From NCBI GenBank assembly GCA_034440635.1, contig JAOTON010000973.1, positions 186,001 through 250,000 on the forward strand: a stretch of 64,000 nt of DNA, read 5' to 3'. This document shows, in pieces, positions 1 to 12,200 of this stretch. Numbering within the stretch: position 1 is the stretch's first letter; every line of letters begins with the position of its first letter. Below the pieces are notes generated by a model, which saw only the letters and a program-made list of their open reading frames with translations, searched no databases and had not been told where the DNA came from. Source of the DNA: Lepas anatifera. Taxonomy: Eukaryota; Arthropoda; Thecostraca; Lepadidae. The translations under genes and the position numbers were made by a program.

Positions 1-366
1 GAGCTCCGTGTGCCAGAGAACTGTATCTTTCGTGCCCTGGAAAACTAATTTTTCAACACCTGATGGGCAGTGGGCAGCCATGGACCCGCTGTGAGTCACA
101 GGCTTGCATTTCCAACCAACTCCGGGGCTTTACGACACACTGCTGAGGCCATATTGTGTTGCCAACTCTCACACTGTTGGGAGCGTGTTGTGGGGATCGT
201 TAAGACTTATGCAGAATACCCATCCGGGGATTTGGACCCGCATCAGCGGTGTGGAAGTCGAATGCTCTCCCCCCCCGCTACCGCATCACCAATACCCTAG
301 AAAACACGTAAATATAAGCCCGCTTAATGATTTATCGAACGAAACCGACGCACTTTTCATTCACAG

Positions 367-614
367 TGGTGACGGCCAAATTCCGTCGCATCAAATCGGG
401 CCGGGCACAATGCGGCAAGGCGCGAATCTTCAAGCCCCAGTCTGCGCCGCGCGCGGAACGGAGGGCCCTGAGGAAGCCCACCCTGGTCTGGCGACTGGGC
501 CCGCAGTGTTGTCCCAGGGTTCGGCCTCGGGACGGCAAGTTCCTGATCATGGCGACGCGGGGAGGCCAGGACCAGCTGATTCCCACACTCGTCCTGCCCT
601 GGAGAAACAGTCGA
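367..614 (+). CDS. Netrin-like protein, NTR-domain exon
   Basis: This is an internal coding exon, read in the frame whose codons start at positions divisible by 3. It opens after a TTTTCATTCACAG acceptor and ends at a GTAAGT donor at 615. The peptide carries the signature of a netrin C-terminal (NTR) domain: VTAKFRRIKSG near the start, then a basic stretch, then VWRLGPQCCPRVRPRDGKF and LIMATRGG, ending LVLPWRNSR. Netrins have the equivalent order of a tryptophan, a C-x-CP-x-x-x-P motif, a K/GKYL(I)LG-like strand and LVIxWR. The NTR domain of netrins is secreted, basic and heparin-binding; netrins are laminin-related axon-guidance cues. Upstream laminin-N and EGF-like exons would lie left of the window. 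A secreted frizzled-related protein or another NTR protein is the main alternative. Confidence 0.62.
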
Positions 615-1159
615 GTAAGTGGAGGATAGGTATCCGTGATGCACTGGGAGGAGGCAAGAGTGCGCTCTCTACCAATGCAAGGCTTTCTGTGAGTCGAGTG
701 AATAGCACAATTGCCAGGATGTAGTCTATTTCCAATGGTGGCTCAAGCGTTGTGCCATTCTCGCATTGGGAGGACTGTGATACAAATACAAGGTAATAAT
801 TCAAAACCTTGCACGTGGGTCATGATTTTACAAATACATTGAAATACGCCTGCTATCATGCCAACGTGCAACATGAGCGTTGCGTAAGATAAGACCAAAA
901 AACGCTATATGATTACAGTATTGTAACCACTGAGTTATTAAGACAACAAAATGTTTAAAGACTTAAAATACAAAGACAAGTGCAGTGCAGCATGTCTGCC
1001 TGTATTTATCCTCCGACTTCGCCTGTCAGCTGGTTCTTTTCTGTCGGCCATTGAAATGAAGAACTACATAAATAAATACAGAAATAAACATAATTTCGAG
1101 CGTCAAGTTTTCGAGTCACCCAGAAATTTAGTGTCTTTCACAGCTGGCCTGTGTTCCAG

Positions 1160-1420
1160 CTGTTCCGGTCGCTCCGCCCGATGTTGAAGCGGTTCAACTG
1201 CAGCGACTCGCGCGTCATCCACGAACAAGTGCTGCCACCTATAACGACGGTGAAGCGCCGCCACCGGCTCCGCGGTATAAACCGCGGCAAGGTAACCGGC
1301 GGTCGTCCGCGACGAAACAGGAGGCGGAAACAAAACAGAAGAAAGACTACCACTACCACAGAGTCAACATCGACCGAGGGGGATGCGACAGACTCCGGAG
1401 GTGATACCGTTATTGAGTGA
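1160..1420 (+). CDS. Netrin-like protein, C-terminal exon
   Basis: This is the terminal exon of the same gene, in phase 0 after the donor at 615. The acceptor is the CCTGTGTTCCAG just before 1160; the AG at 1142-1143 would give the wrong phase. It starts LFRSLRPMLKRFNCSDS, completing the amphipathic helix and final cysteine expected at the end of an NTR domain. It continues as a very basic tail (RRHRLRG, then RPRRNRRRKQNRRK) and a Thr/Ser/acidic end (TTTTTESTSTEGD) to a TGA at 1418-1420. Basic tails after the NTR domain are usual in netrins and fit matrix or heparan-sulfate retention. The exon is CpG- and GC-rich against an AT-rich surround, which supports coding. Confidence 0.58.
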   Translation: MFRSLRPMLKRFNCSDSRVIHEQVLPPITTVKRRHRLRGINRGKVTGGRPRRNRRRKQNRRKTTTTTESTSTEGDATDSGGDTVIE

Positions 1421-3819
1421 TCGTGTGGTAAAAAACAAAGCGGATCTGAAGCCTGACATTTTGCAAAGGTGGATGCAGTTTGCACAGTTCTGTTGTCATT
1501 TATCGAAAATAGAAGTGCAGTGAACCGATGAGGAGATACATCCTATGCTTCCGTGCACTGAGGAGAGTGTGCAAGTCAAGGTGAGATCCTGAACATCCAT
1601 CCGAACTCTATATCCCAATCGCGGACTAGGCTTAAGCCGCAGAACAGATAAGGGTGCCGATCTGTGGAGATGCGGGGGTCGGCTACACCAGGAGAAACCT
1701 AATGGTACACAGATGATGTTCTTCAAAGAGAACTGGATGGCGGTTCTGCCACAAGCGTACAGCGGTAAAGGTTTAAACGTTTACAGAAAGCATTAGCAGA
1801 TGAAGCGTCGAAGGTGCATAATGACAAAGGAGCACTCCTTGAACGTTGAGAGCAGAGTGAAATGTGCAGGTCGGGGAGAGCTCACTGCTCGCTGGAGAGG
1901 CGGTGCTATGGCTGCAGTTCGTAGACGGAACCTTTGGTGCCGGCGACCCGAGCATCGTGTACGGTACTTTCCTAGTTTTTATGTGATTGCGTTGTAGTGA
2001 TATTGCAACTTTCGAAGCATACAATGGCCTCAGTCGTGCAAACAGATGAGCTTTTGCTCAGAAAAAGGATTGTGCGTCAAACGTGAAAATAAGATTGAGT
2101 AGCTTCACGGCAAGGGCGGGACTGAAATTCAATTACCCAGCTTGAGAACATCACGCCCATATATTCACCAAAAAATAACAATAAAACAGTCCATTTTCTA
2201 GAATAAATTATTGAAAAAATATCAGCATGAAATGAACAAAACCACCGACACAGCAAGAGCAACAAACGGCGGCATCATACGCGATAGAAATGACCATATA
2301 ACTGAAATAGTCCGAAAGCCGCCCCCCACGCACTCCCACCCTACAATAACGATCAGAGAGAAAACCCAAGCGAGGTAACGCAGTAATACGACGTAGCAAA
2401 AACACCACAAGACGGTACAAACGACGACCTAGTACAACACTGGACACTGGTAACAAAAACAAGTTTGTGCGATGTCAAAATCTGAAACGGCATAACGAGC
2501 ATACAAATAACCTACATATTCCAAATCGAGCGGTCAAGGAAGAAAACTAGCCAGTCACTGAATACATAGACCCAAACAACGGCAAAATGCCAAACAAATG
2601 TACGTCGCACATAGGCCCTAAATGCCTCTGTCCGTGGCCAATATTACGAAAATGCAACTTTTTCTAAATCATTTTTTGAGCACATATACCGATAGGGAAT
2701 TCTTCACTGCACTTGAAACAGGTATGGAAAACACAAATCGTGCTCTGGAAGTCTTTGTAGAGTTGCTTGAAGTAAGCACTCGGGCGCGCCACCCGCGGAC
2801 CAGAGATCTGCGGCGAAAACTACATAAATTTCATCATGCTTAAAATCGATCATAAAAGCTAGAACGGGCCAAAGTATGGCAATACCACTGTTGTGTGAGC
2901 CCTTTGCGATGGTTTTTGGTATAAAATAATGCAAAAATAGTTTTTACAACTAATGTATAGACCTTTCTCTCAGCAGGCTGCATATCTCAAAAACTGTTAC
3001 ATTTACAAACAGAAAGAGACGCATTTAAAACTTGGCCAGCATCGGCCCCGCATAAAACTACCATCTAACGATTCCCCAGGATGAGCTCTACAAGGGCAAG
3101 TCAAAATATTTTGCGACCACTTGCAGCCCCCTGCTCCAGATGACATATAATAACTCAGGTTGTGGCTCCAACCAAGCAGCTGCGGGGCTAACGCAACGCC
3201 GTGGGTTTCCGAATGGAGGCATGGACCGGCCAAGAATGAACAATATGAGTGGGCTACCAGAGAACGATGCTTAAGAAATGCCTAGAAGTGCTAAAATTAG
3301 TTTATAAAATTTCAAAACGCTATAACCGTCTAAATTTTTCTATTGACTACTGTGTTAACTGCTATCCAAATACCCGGAGGGACTGCCGACAGCGAAACAT
3401 TTATTACATGAGAAATATTCCTGCTAGGTATATCAATCTCGGGATTGGGATCCCACGATTTTCAAAGAGCCCGAATCCCGGGATTAAGCCTCTCGTGATC
3501 CCGGGATTCCGACATTTATTATAGCACTCTCAAGCAATGCCAAGACACAAAAAAACAAGATACCTAAGAATCTTGTTTTGCTACATATCACAAGTTAAAC
3601 CATGTATGGTGAAAACCAGTCATACTTGTTCATCCAGATGAACTCGGTCGCCGTAACCACCGGAGTTCCGAGGTGTCCAAGGGATCCAATCGGGAATCGA
3701 ATTTCCTCGTCGTTCCAGACCTACATGTTGAGATCGCCACGATCGCGCAGTTGAACCAGTTTGCCTGCATTGGAGATCGAGTGGTGACCTCATAGGGTCA
3801 TATAAACGGGATGATATGT

Positions 3820-4430
3820 AAAGGTCACCTCACGTGAAGGTCAAGGTCAAATTTCACGGTCATATCGGCAATTTCAAGGTCATTAGACCCGGTGCTTCCG
3901 GTCAGCTGACGTGACCCAGTCTGACGTATATTATGCTATGACGCCATAGTTAAGGTAATCCAGTTGTAAGGCCAAGGTCAAAGGCCAAGGTTAAAGATCA
4001 TGGGTAAAGGTCAATCAGCATTTCCCGCCCAAGGTTTGCTATAGTGCTACTTAAAGTGTGCACTATAGGGAGTATACCATATTATGACGTCATAGGTCAA
4101 TGACTTTGAATGACCTTGACCTCAAAATTGAAGGAAATATTCTTTGCGACACACCCTCTATGACCCTGGTCCGGGTTTAGCTTACTCCCGGCAATTTCCC
4201 CGCATAATCGGGGCATTTCCCAACAGGTACCAAGCATGGTCAAGATTTGACCTTGATGATCTCTTTTGACCTTGAGAGTAAAGACCTAGTTCAATGAAAA
4301 TTAGTTATGATATAGATCACCACAGCCCCCACTCACCCCGGCAATCGGCGTTTTTAAGCCTCTTAGTCTCCGATATTTCAGGGGGGCCTGCCAGCCCCCC
4401 ATCCTGTCCGCGTTATTGTCGAACCCCTCT
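3820..4430. repeat. AGGTCA-rich dispersed repeat, diverged copy
   Basis: About ten AGGTCA/TGACCT hexamers, several as AAGGTCA or AAGGTCAAGGTCA, occur in roughly 470 bp. The segment ends with a GGGGGG-CCTGCCAG-CCCCCC hairpin near 4380-4400. The same combination of clustered hexamers and a terminal G-run/C-run hairpin recurs at 14027-14852, so I read this as a diverged copy of one repeat family. I did not find intact termini here. Confidence 0.4.
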
Positions 4431-5183
4431 CCAGTGCGGTTGTTAATAATCACTGGAATGCCGGTTATAATAGAACATTTCCCATGCAACAAAGGTGTTA
4501 CAATTATATCAAAAAGTTTGCTTGGAAAGAAAAACCAAGCTCAAACACACATTTCTGAGGCATCCCGTTGTGTTACTCGTGGTGAAGCTTATGAATTGAT
4601 GACAGACCAAGATTGCTGTATCGTTGTTTATGGATTACATGTATATTATTTGCAGTGTTTCAAACTACAATTCATGGCACCATGACAATATCTGCAAAAT
4701 ATATTACGGATATCTTGGGCTGGATTGAGTTGCTCCAAATGCCCCTCTTTTCACTGTCCTGATTACGCCCATGTAAAATAAAACCTATATGTCGAATACC
4801 ATTTTTGTGCGCTGTTCAATTATCTGTCAAATGAGCTCTTTTGACCAAAAATCGGGTGCAATTTGCGGTATTACGAAGGAGTTTTCCACGAAAAGTAATA
4901 TTGGCCACGCATAGAGGCATTTAGGGCCTATGTGCGTCGGGTCTTCTTCATTCACGTCATGATTCATCTAAGACTGCCTTTCAAGCGAACGAGTTCAGCA
5001 TACGGTATACGATGAAATTTGCAGATTCCTTGTCATCGTAGACAAACTGTTTCATACCGATCTGCAACAGGTAAAATTATGATGTAGAATTTCCGAAATA
5101 TTAAGCATAGATTACAAGTTGAATAGTTCCGAAACCAATCCTGCTCGGATTTGTACCGAGGCCGTCAATCCCATGGCGAGGCA

Positions 5184-5229
5184 TTACAGGCTGGTACATT
5201 GTACCAGGGTACAATGCACCAGCCTGTAA
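5184..5229. repeat. Short near-perfect hairpin
   Basis: TTACAGGCTGGT at the left is matched by ACCAGCCTGTAA at the right, with CATTGTACC facing GGTACAATG between them. The two arms of about 22 nt differ at a single position. It looks like a snapback remnant or a very small MITE. Confidence 0.7.
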
Positions 5230-6019
5230 CACATATGTCATATGAGCCACAATTTATTCTTTAGAATGTTGAAACAATAATTCGAATTAACCTCGAACAT
5301 CGTTTTCATGAAATAAAATAGTATTCTTCAGCCACTCCATCCATATCACACATTTCACACTTTATTTTGATATTCTTAGATCCATATGTTGATACAAGCA
5401 AGGAACAGTATATTTCAATAATTTCACTTATAAATACACTTGGAGACCGCAAACAGTCCAACACAGTGCCCTATAACAATACGGCCGTCCCGCAGAAGAA
5501 AAACCAAGTCAATGTTTTCTATTTTAAGATTTTGGCATCATTCGATGCAAGACGGAAGCTGCATCTACTTATCAAATAATTTGATAAAATTCACTCCCAA
5601 TTTGTGCTCATATCGCATGTTTCACATCAGACCCAGGGTTCCACCAATTTAAAACAACACGGAAAAAGAGGTCTCCTATAAAAAGGATTCCAACGTGGCA
5701 AACGTTTTTCTTCCGTTGGACGGCAGAATAAATACCCACTGAATGCTAAGCATTTACAATCTGAAATGCCCCAACACGCTGTTTACCCCTGATTTCGAAC
5801 TGCCTCCTCAAAAAGAGAACTGCCACATTCGACGTATCAGCCCGAATCAAAGCCACCCCGTCAAGTACCTCGTCAATTTGAACGTTGCCACCATCAGACG
5901 AACCATTAAGTGGTGCCATTTGTGACGAGGTGCGCCACTAACCGGTGCCATTTCTGGCGGACGCGCCAATAGCGCCAATGGCGCGCCGCTCTCTGGCACC
6001 GTTTTACGTAGGCACGCCA

Positions 6020-6224
6020 CTAGCTGGCGGCATTGGCGGCGTTGTGGTGCGCCTCCATCTCCAGCTGTTTGACACGCGTGTACCCGGCGCTGCCTGCCAG
6101 CACGATAGCGTTGCTGGTCCACCAGAGGGGCGAGCGCACCTCGCCGTACCAGGTGGAGCCCAGCACCGTCTGGGCGCACGCCTTTGGCCGTTCCCGAGAT
6201 GTTGTGCGTAAGGGGAGATGTGAC
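6020..6224 (-). CDS. SLC35C1: SLC35C1-like last exon, with a one-base insertion
   Basis: The acceptor TTACTCCTCCTCACAG precedes [14 protein letters not shown] in phase 0. One extra base sits at about 6183-6186 (AAAGGCGTGCGCC on the minus strand). Before it the frame is the family frame; after it a second frame gives [29 protein letters not shown] and EMEAHH, ending in a stop at 6020-6022. The exon is 205 nt, one more than a multiple of three, which independently points to a single inserted base. Read literally, the protein continues through about 110 unrelated residues to a stop at 5847-5849. Assembly error, polymorphism and true inactivation are all possible; the rest of the gene is intact. 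Confidence 0.85.
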
Positions 6225-9200
6225 CTGTGAGGAGGAGTAAGTCAGAAAATTAACCCTGCTGACAGCAACGGGTTCTGAGGACTGCCGTCGTAAACCAAAA
6301 AGCCGTATCTCAGGGATTTGTCTATATCAAAATTGTCCAGGAGAGCAGAAAAGGCGCTTCGGGCATTATTTCCGATCTGGTACGTTGTAACCATGAAAAT
6401 TGCATATCACTATGATCGCGATGAGATGCTATATCTAAATATGTTAATATTTTATCATTTTGGCTTAAGGTATAGAAGTAAATCCACATAAGGCGTAAGG
6501 TTTCCACCGAACCGCCTTATATTGTGCAGCAAATTGGTAAAAAAGCCGTACGTTATGAGGCTCAACTTACGGCTTCTTGATGAAACATCTGTCAGCACAG
6601 AGGACAACTTAAAATGCCTTATCTCTATTTTCTACGTAAATTTATGTTTGGTTAAAGGCTATGACGTAAAAAAATTGCGAGAATTTAAGACCTTATCTTG
6701 TTTGAAAAGTTGCTTACTCTACTTGAATTTTACTTAATTTAATTTTCCTAACCTATTTTTTAATTTTCTGCTATTTTACTTTTACTTTACTTTTTAATTT
6801 TACTTGTAAGGTTTCCATACTTTCCCATTTCACATTTATCTGTATATGGTATCTGTGACAATTTTAGGAATCTTTGTCAGCACAGCGGGTATTGAACTAA
6901 CTTTTCTATTTGTAAATTAGAGCATATTGACGTTGATTCGCCGTTTAGGAATGACACGGTAGACAAGTACATTCTCTCAAAGATGCAAGCGATAGTGGCA
7001 GGTTTATGAGCCAAAACCGCCCAGCGGTCAGCCATACGAGCAGTCACCCAGCAATATAACTGCCAGGGAAGCCAACAAGGCGGGAGTAAGGTTGCATCAT
7101 ACACATACGTGATCAACACGCTGCGAGGCCAGTCTGTTGTAGTTGGCTCATTAGTTGAGGGAGACCTAGTCGTGTAGCTCGCGGGCTGAAAAACGTTCGT
7201 ATATCCTCCCAGAAGGCCCAGCTTAGAATAACACAAAGTCGGTACTGGCTAAAGCTCATGCTTGAACTGGAAAGTTGTTGATCTTCCATAGCCCGTGATG
7301 TACCTTTCGCCTTCGTCTTCGTGAATTAGGTGTTTGGAAGAGGATCAGACACAACCTCATCCGGTTCAGCACACTCATTTGTCGCCAGTTGTTCATTTGT
7401 GTTCCTCTTAAAGGGAATGTGGCACCTTGGTCGAATCCTGGAATTTAGTGTAATTAGGCGTACTTTTAGCCAAAAATCATGAAACCACTCATGATTTCTC
7501 CGAAAATGTACAATAAGCTCAATATTTTGATTTTTAAATACTCCTCTAGGAAAAGAAATAAATATCTGCCTGTGGATGATGTCATGATCTGGCAACCACT
7601 ACCATACTCGAAACGCTTCAAGGGCTTCGATTGGCTAATGCTCATCGTCACGTCAGCATATGTCGTCACACCAGCAGCTCACAACAATGGCCGCCTGGCG
7701 AGAGGTACAAGAGAGGTACATTTCAGGTAGGTTTTAGCTTTTTCTACGGAAATATCGAGTTCCAAGACAAATGATATATACAGTACCGGGTTGCTTTATA
7801 ACTGGCTATCTCAGTTAAAATCACGTTATAAAGGTGTCACATTCCCTTTAAAATCCTGTGAAAGCTCCTGCGCAAAACTCAGGGGTGCAGCTCCATCAGC
7901 TGATGCCTTACACCATCCCCACCCGATTCGTTAATCAACCATAATTCCTCAATGCCATCTACCTCAATCTGTCCAGGCAGACCGGTATTGAGGCCGGTGC
8001 CATTGGGTCCCACACTGGGGTCAGCGCCGGTCTTGTTAAGGAGCTTTTAAGGAGGGGTAAAGGATTGTGGTAAGTGCCCTTGATTCTGCACTGGCGCAGA
8101 AATTTTGATTAGCACTTGAGCCACCGAGGACTGAAAAGGCAACCTAGTTGTTACTGTTCTATATACAGAGGAACAGTCTATATCCAGGACCAGTCGGCGA
8201 CTATCTGCACAGTCGCAGAAGAGTCCAGGCGTGAGGAGGCATTTTGCGATGTCTATACCAACCGAGCAGGGCCAAACGCTGGCCGTGTGGAATAAGCCGA
8301 CTACTACCGTCGATGCAGCTGACAATTGTTTCGTCGTTTGTAGGCGCTGTGACTGATTCAGAGTGATCAGGTGCTATTGTGGCAAGCATCCCAGGACTAT
8401 TGAAACATCCCGGCACTATCCCAGGAGGAGCTGATGTCTCAATACCGTGAACCACCTGCGAGGACGCAGGATACGAGTTTTAGCGAATAAATGCTTGAAA
8501 CAGTACCTAACTCGCGACACTGATAATGTGTTTTTACTTGAAAATCAAATTAGTTATGCATTTTCCACGAAACGAAGGTCAGGTGCAAACAAATACAGAT
8601 GTGTGCAAAAGGCTCAATATTTGATAAAGTCTGCGCAAGCTCTTCAATAAATCTAGAGCAGACTGATAATGTCAAGGCCACCAACTTGTTTCGCCCGGGC
8701 AGAGACTACAGGTACCGCAGGAGGCCATTGAATCAGTAAGATGGGCCACCGGCGCCGCAGGTGAGGCCATCGGAGCCGCAGGAGGCCACTGAATCAGCAA
8801 GATAGGCCACCGGCGCCGCAGGAGAGGCAAACGGTACAGTGGGGGAGGCGACTAGCAACGCAAGATAAGCCACCGATACCACAGGATAGGCCACCGGCGC
8901 CCCGGGATAGGCTGCCGACAGCGCAGGAGAGGCGCCCGGTATAGCAGGACAGGTCATTTGTGCTAACGCAAAGCCGATCAGCGCCGCAGTAGTGGTCACC
9001 GGTACCAACACCGCCTTAGGAGAGGTCCGTGATGCCAAAACAGAGCTGGGCGGCGCTGTCGCCGATGCTGCAAAGGGTATCAGTTCGTCCAGTCCATGAC
9101 TCGGATGTAGTGCACTGTGCAAATCCGTTTGCATGCGCCCTAAATCGCCTTTGCTGTATCAGGAAGCTCTGAAAAACGTATATGATGCGTCGACTGGCCA

Positions 9201-12200
9201 CTTGGAATTTCAGGACGGTATATACTTTCCAAAACTGACTGGAAAAGTAAAACATAAGTTACTCCTGGGAAAACAAGATCTCATGGCTATTCCCGAAACC
9301 TCAACTTATGAGACTTGGTGTGATCAAAACATGTGATCCTTAATTAATCCTTCGCTAATCTGAGCATGACAAGATTTGACCATTTTCACACAGTATCTAC
9401 CCCAGCCCCGCCCCAAAGTATTCTAGACGTTGCCACACGCCTGCATGCACATGTAAAACACAAATCGAGTGGGTGTGCAAACTGAACTTTGGAGTTTCAC
9501 GCCTACGAAGTGAACGCATTGCAAGTACTCACCAAAGGCGAGCTTGCAAATTTCTTTGCGCCTATGGTTCCTGTCCAGATTCTTTCGCTGTGCCGAAGGC
9601 GCACCTCCCCAGCCTCCAAACAAGAGTCTGACATAATTCTCAAATCTGAGACCGTGACGTAGTGCCACTCTCCCACGAAAACGTCCTCCCAATTGACCCA
9701 CACGTTTCGCCCTTTCATCCTCCTTTTTCGCACATGGTCTTGAGATTGAAATTAATATAGCAATGGATTTAGCGTGACCGTGAACTTCTGCTTTAAGAGA
9801 GGTGGGAGCACGGGTCTTGCCGTACATGCGGTGATTTGCAATACTTTCCTGGAATCTAGCTCGTGCACGTGCAGCGTCTGTTGTCACAAATTTGCCGTAT
9901 TTCTCATTCGTTCAGAGATACGGCTTTCTGGGCGACGACAAACTGGATTCATATAATCAGAACGGTCTGGAAAACGCCGTGATGTAAATATTTGCAGATA
10001 CGGCGTTTTTTGACGGAATGTAGTGAAAATCCTATGTAATGAAAAGATACGGCTTTTAAGAAAATATATATCTATATTTTTAATATAGTTTCAATGTCCA
10101 AATAAAGAAATGAAGATTGTCATTGGATGCGTATTGACGAGAGCTTTCGAATGATATAAAAACCAAAAATGTCCAAAAATTGAGTTACGGCTTTCCTGTT
10201 TACGACGGCAGAGGAACTCTGGTCAGTATAAAGGGGAAGTCGCACTGGTACAGCAAACGCCGAAATCGAACGCCACACGACTCATTTCTAGCACACCTCC
10301 CTGAAAATTGCGAATGACAACTGACGAAATAAATACCTACGAACATCTCGTGCCGTTTAGAGAAGATAATAAGAAACAGCTTGGCATGGAAAATACTGTC
10401 TTTTTTCTTCTTCTTCACGTATCATTCTCACTGCAAATCCACCACAATATCGCATCTCTACAACGCACTGCCCGCAAACTTCAAAACCGTGCAAGTCAAT
10501 CCCGAACAGTTCCATCCAGCGCTATATGACCTCGCAGGTTGGCGCGCCCCTAAAACCCCATAATCAATCATCAACAGTTCCATCCACCAAACAACAGCTC
10601 ATTCCCCCCCTCCAGTCCCATCCCAAAAACAACCCCTACTGACCTGTATCTGCAGTCCCGTCACGTAACCAATGGCGAAACCGAACACCCCGGCCAGGCT
10701 CATCAGCGCCCAGAACCGAGGCTCGCCCAGGCCTGAGTAGGCCACCACGTGCGCCCACTCGCCCGACACGTACACCAGCGGCAGGAAGAGCAGACAGGCG
10801 TTGATGTTGTTGTAGAAGGTCAGCAGCCAGACGCTTCCGTCCACCACGGGTAGCACCTGTGGAGGGGAAGCGACTAGATGATGATGACGAAGAGGAGGGT
10901 ACAGTACACTGGGGTCTTTTAGGATAATAACTGTTGGGACCCTAAAGATGCACAAAATGTTTCGTCCGAAAATGGTCCCAAAATTGAGAAATGAGAAATT
11001 CTTGATTTTAAGAAAGTATATTGGTAATTTGTACCGTACACAGGACGGCCAATTAATGCAAAAACATCGATACTAATTACGATACTGACGCCCCGGTAGC
11101 TCAGTTGGTAGAGCGTTTGGCTTCGGCCCGCTGCTCAGGAGCATGCAGTGGCAGTGCATATCCAAGCTTGGGATCGATCCCCTAAGGCGCTTCGGCGCTC
11201 AATATTTACCCTACGTAGATCGACTGGCAACTGACTGATGAGAGGGTGACCTGAGCAGGGGGCCGTCCCTGTGCTTTGTGGGAAGTTGTACTTTGGTTTC
11301 TAAATTATCCCTTCATTGCGGGAGTTGCTTGTGCGGGTGGTGGGATCGGGGTCTTCCTGACAAATCCTTTGATGAGTTAAATGGAACTCCAACTCCAAAA
11401 ACCGAACTGGGAACAACTTAGACAAAAATGGGAAAATTACAAAGGAATATACGAATAAAAAATGGGCGTAAATACAGCTAAAAAGACACGATCAGGAACT
11501 CCAGATCCACTTTTTGCCCATTTCAATAGGAGGCAGAGAGTGGAGAGTTGTGTAGCTTGTCTAACCCGTGAGGTACAGCTTGTCATTGACATATCCGCTA
11601 CATCTATGTCCACAGTAGCACCCACGAGAAACGGTATCGATCCGGAGTCGAACACGGCCCCGCCAAATCCCAACCCCTGTTCCCCCACACCACCACGCTT
11701 CCACAAACATCTACTTCGTCCAGTTCTACAACGTACATAAGGAACTCATCCCAATAAAAGGGAATGTCTTACCTTTTTGGTGAATATGGCGAACAGCGAA
11801 ACGAAGAGCGAGGCGAGCACGCCGTATATCACCCCGCGCACTGAGAGAGAGCCTGCCGACAACAATGCACTGTCCAGGGCACTTTCGATGCATTTCCTAA
11901 CAAATCTAGTCCTGCGTGATGACGTCATCAGCTTTTCTTCCAAAGTTCTGGGAGAATATACCAAGTTTTGAAATTATTAGCTAGAACACATCAAGTTTGG
12001 GCGCACATTGGCAGCACTGTAGTATAAATAGAAAAGAAACTAATTCACCCGTAAAATAGCCGTCCTAAACCAAATAGCGAACGGAGTATTTTACGTGCAC
12101 CTGTTGAGAAAATAAAAATACTTTCCAGAACTTGTTCAAAGGACTTGCATTTACTTGATCAACACAGACCCAGATGCCTTTATACAGCCATGTACTGTGA

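Larger units (their letters stand above)
1421..6019. other. Intergenic region between two host genes
   Basis: No host exon was recognised between the netrin-like stop at 1420 and the SLC35C1-like stop at 6020. The two genes are convergent, so both 3' UTRs lie here, but I could not place their ends. The region holds a cluster of AGGTCA-type half-sites (about 3820-4290), ATCCCGGGATT repeats near 3435-3510 and a short perfect hairpin at 5184-5229. All short reading frames here look like chance. Confidence 0.5.
6282..10211. mobile_element. 3.9 kb element with 30-bp terminal inverted repeats
   Basis: The left end CTGCCGTCGTAAAC-CAAAAAGCCGTATCTC is matched in inverse at the right end (CTGCCGTCGTAAAC-AGGAAAGCCGTAACTC), 26 of 30 positions alike. 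Both ends abut the tetramer AGGA (6278-6281 and 10212-10215), a candidate target duplication. Subterminal copies of AGCCGTA in both orientations lie near 6545, 6570, 9915, 9995 and 10044. No transposase was recognised; interior frames near 8047-8455 and 9133-9336 are unassigned. It makes up about 89% of the last SLC35C1 intron and starts 58 bp from that intron's acceptor. It looks like a non-autonomous DNA transposon. Confidence 0.6.

Noticed and set aside
1144..1400. Alternative frame starting LACVPAVPVAPPDVE after the AG at 1143
   Set aside because: It would fit the phase, but lacks the NTR end (LRPMLKRFNC) and gives a less family-like peptide than the acceptor at 1158-1159.
8733..9134. Minus-strand secreted-looking 133-codon frame
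   Set aside because: Its periodicity comes from a nucleotide minisatellite; no conserved peptide.
11093..11165. Functional tRNA gene
   Set aside because: Only the D-arm/A-box part is good. There is no anticodon arm or acceptor pairing, and the same head plus body recurs at 12596, so it is a SINE.
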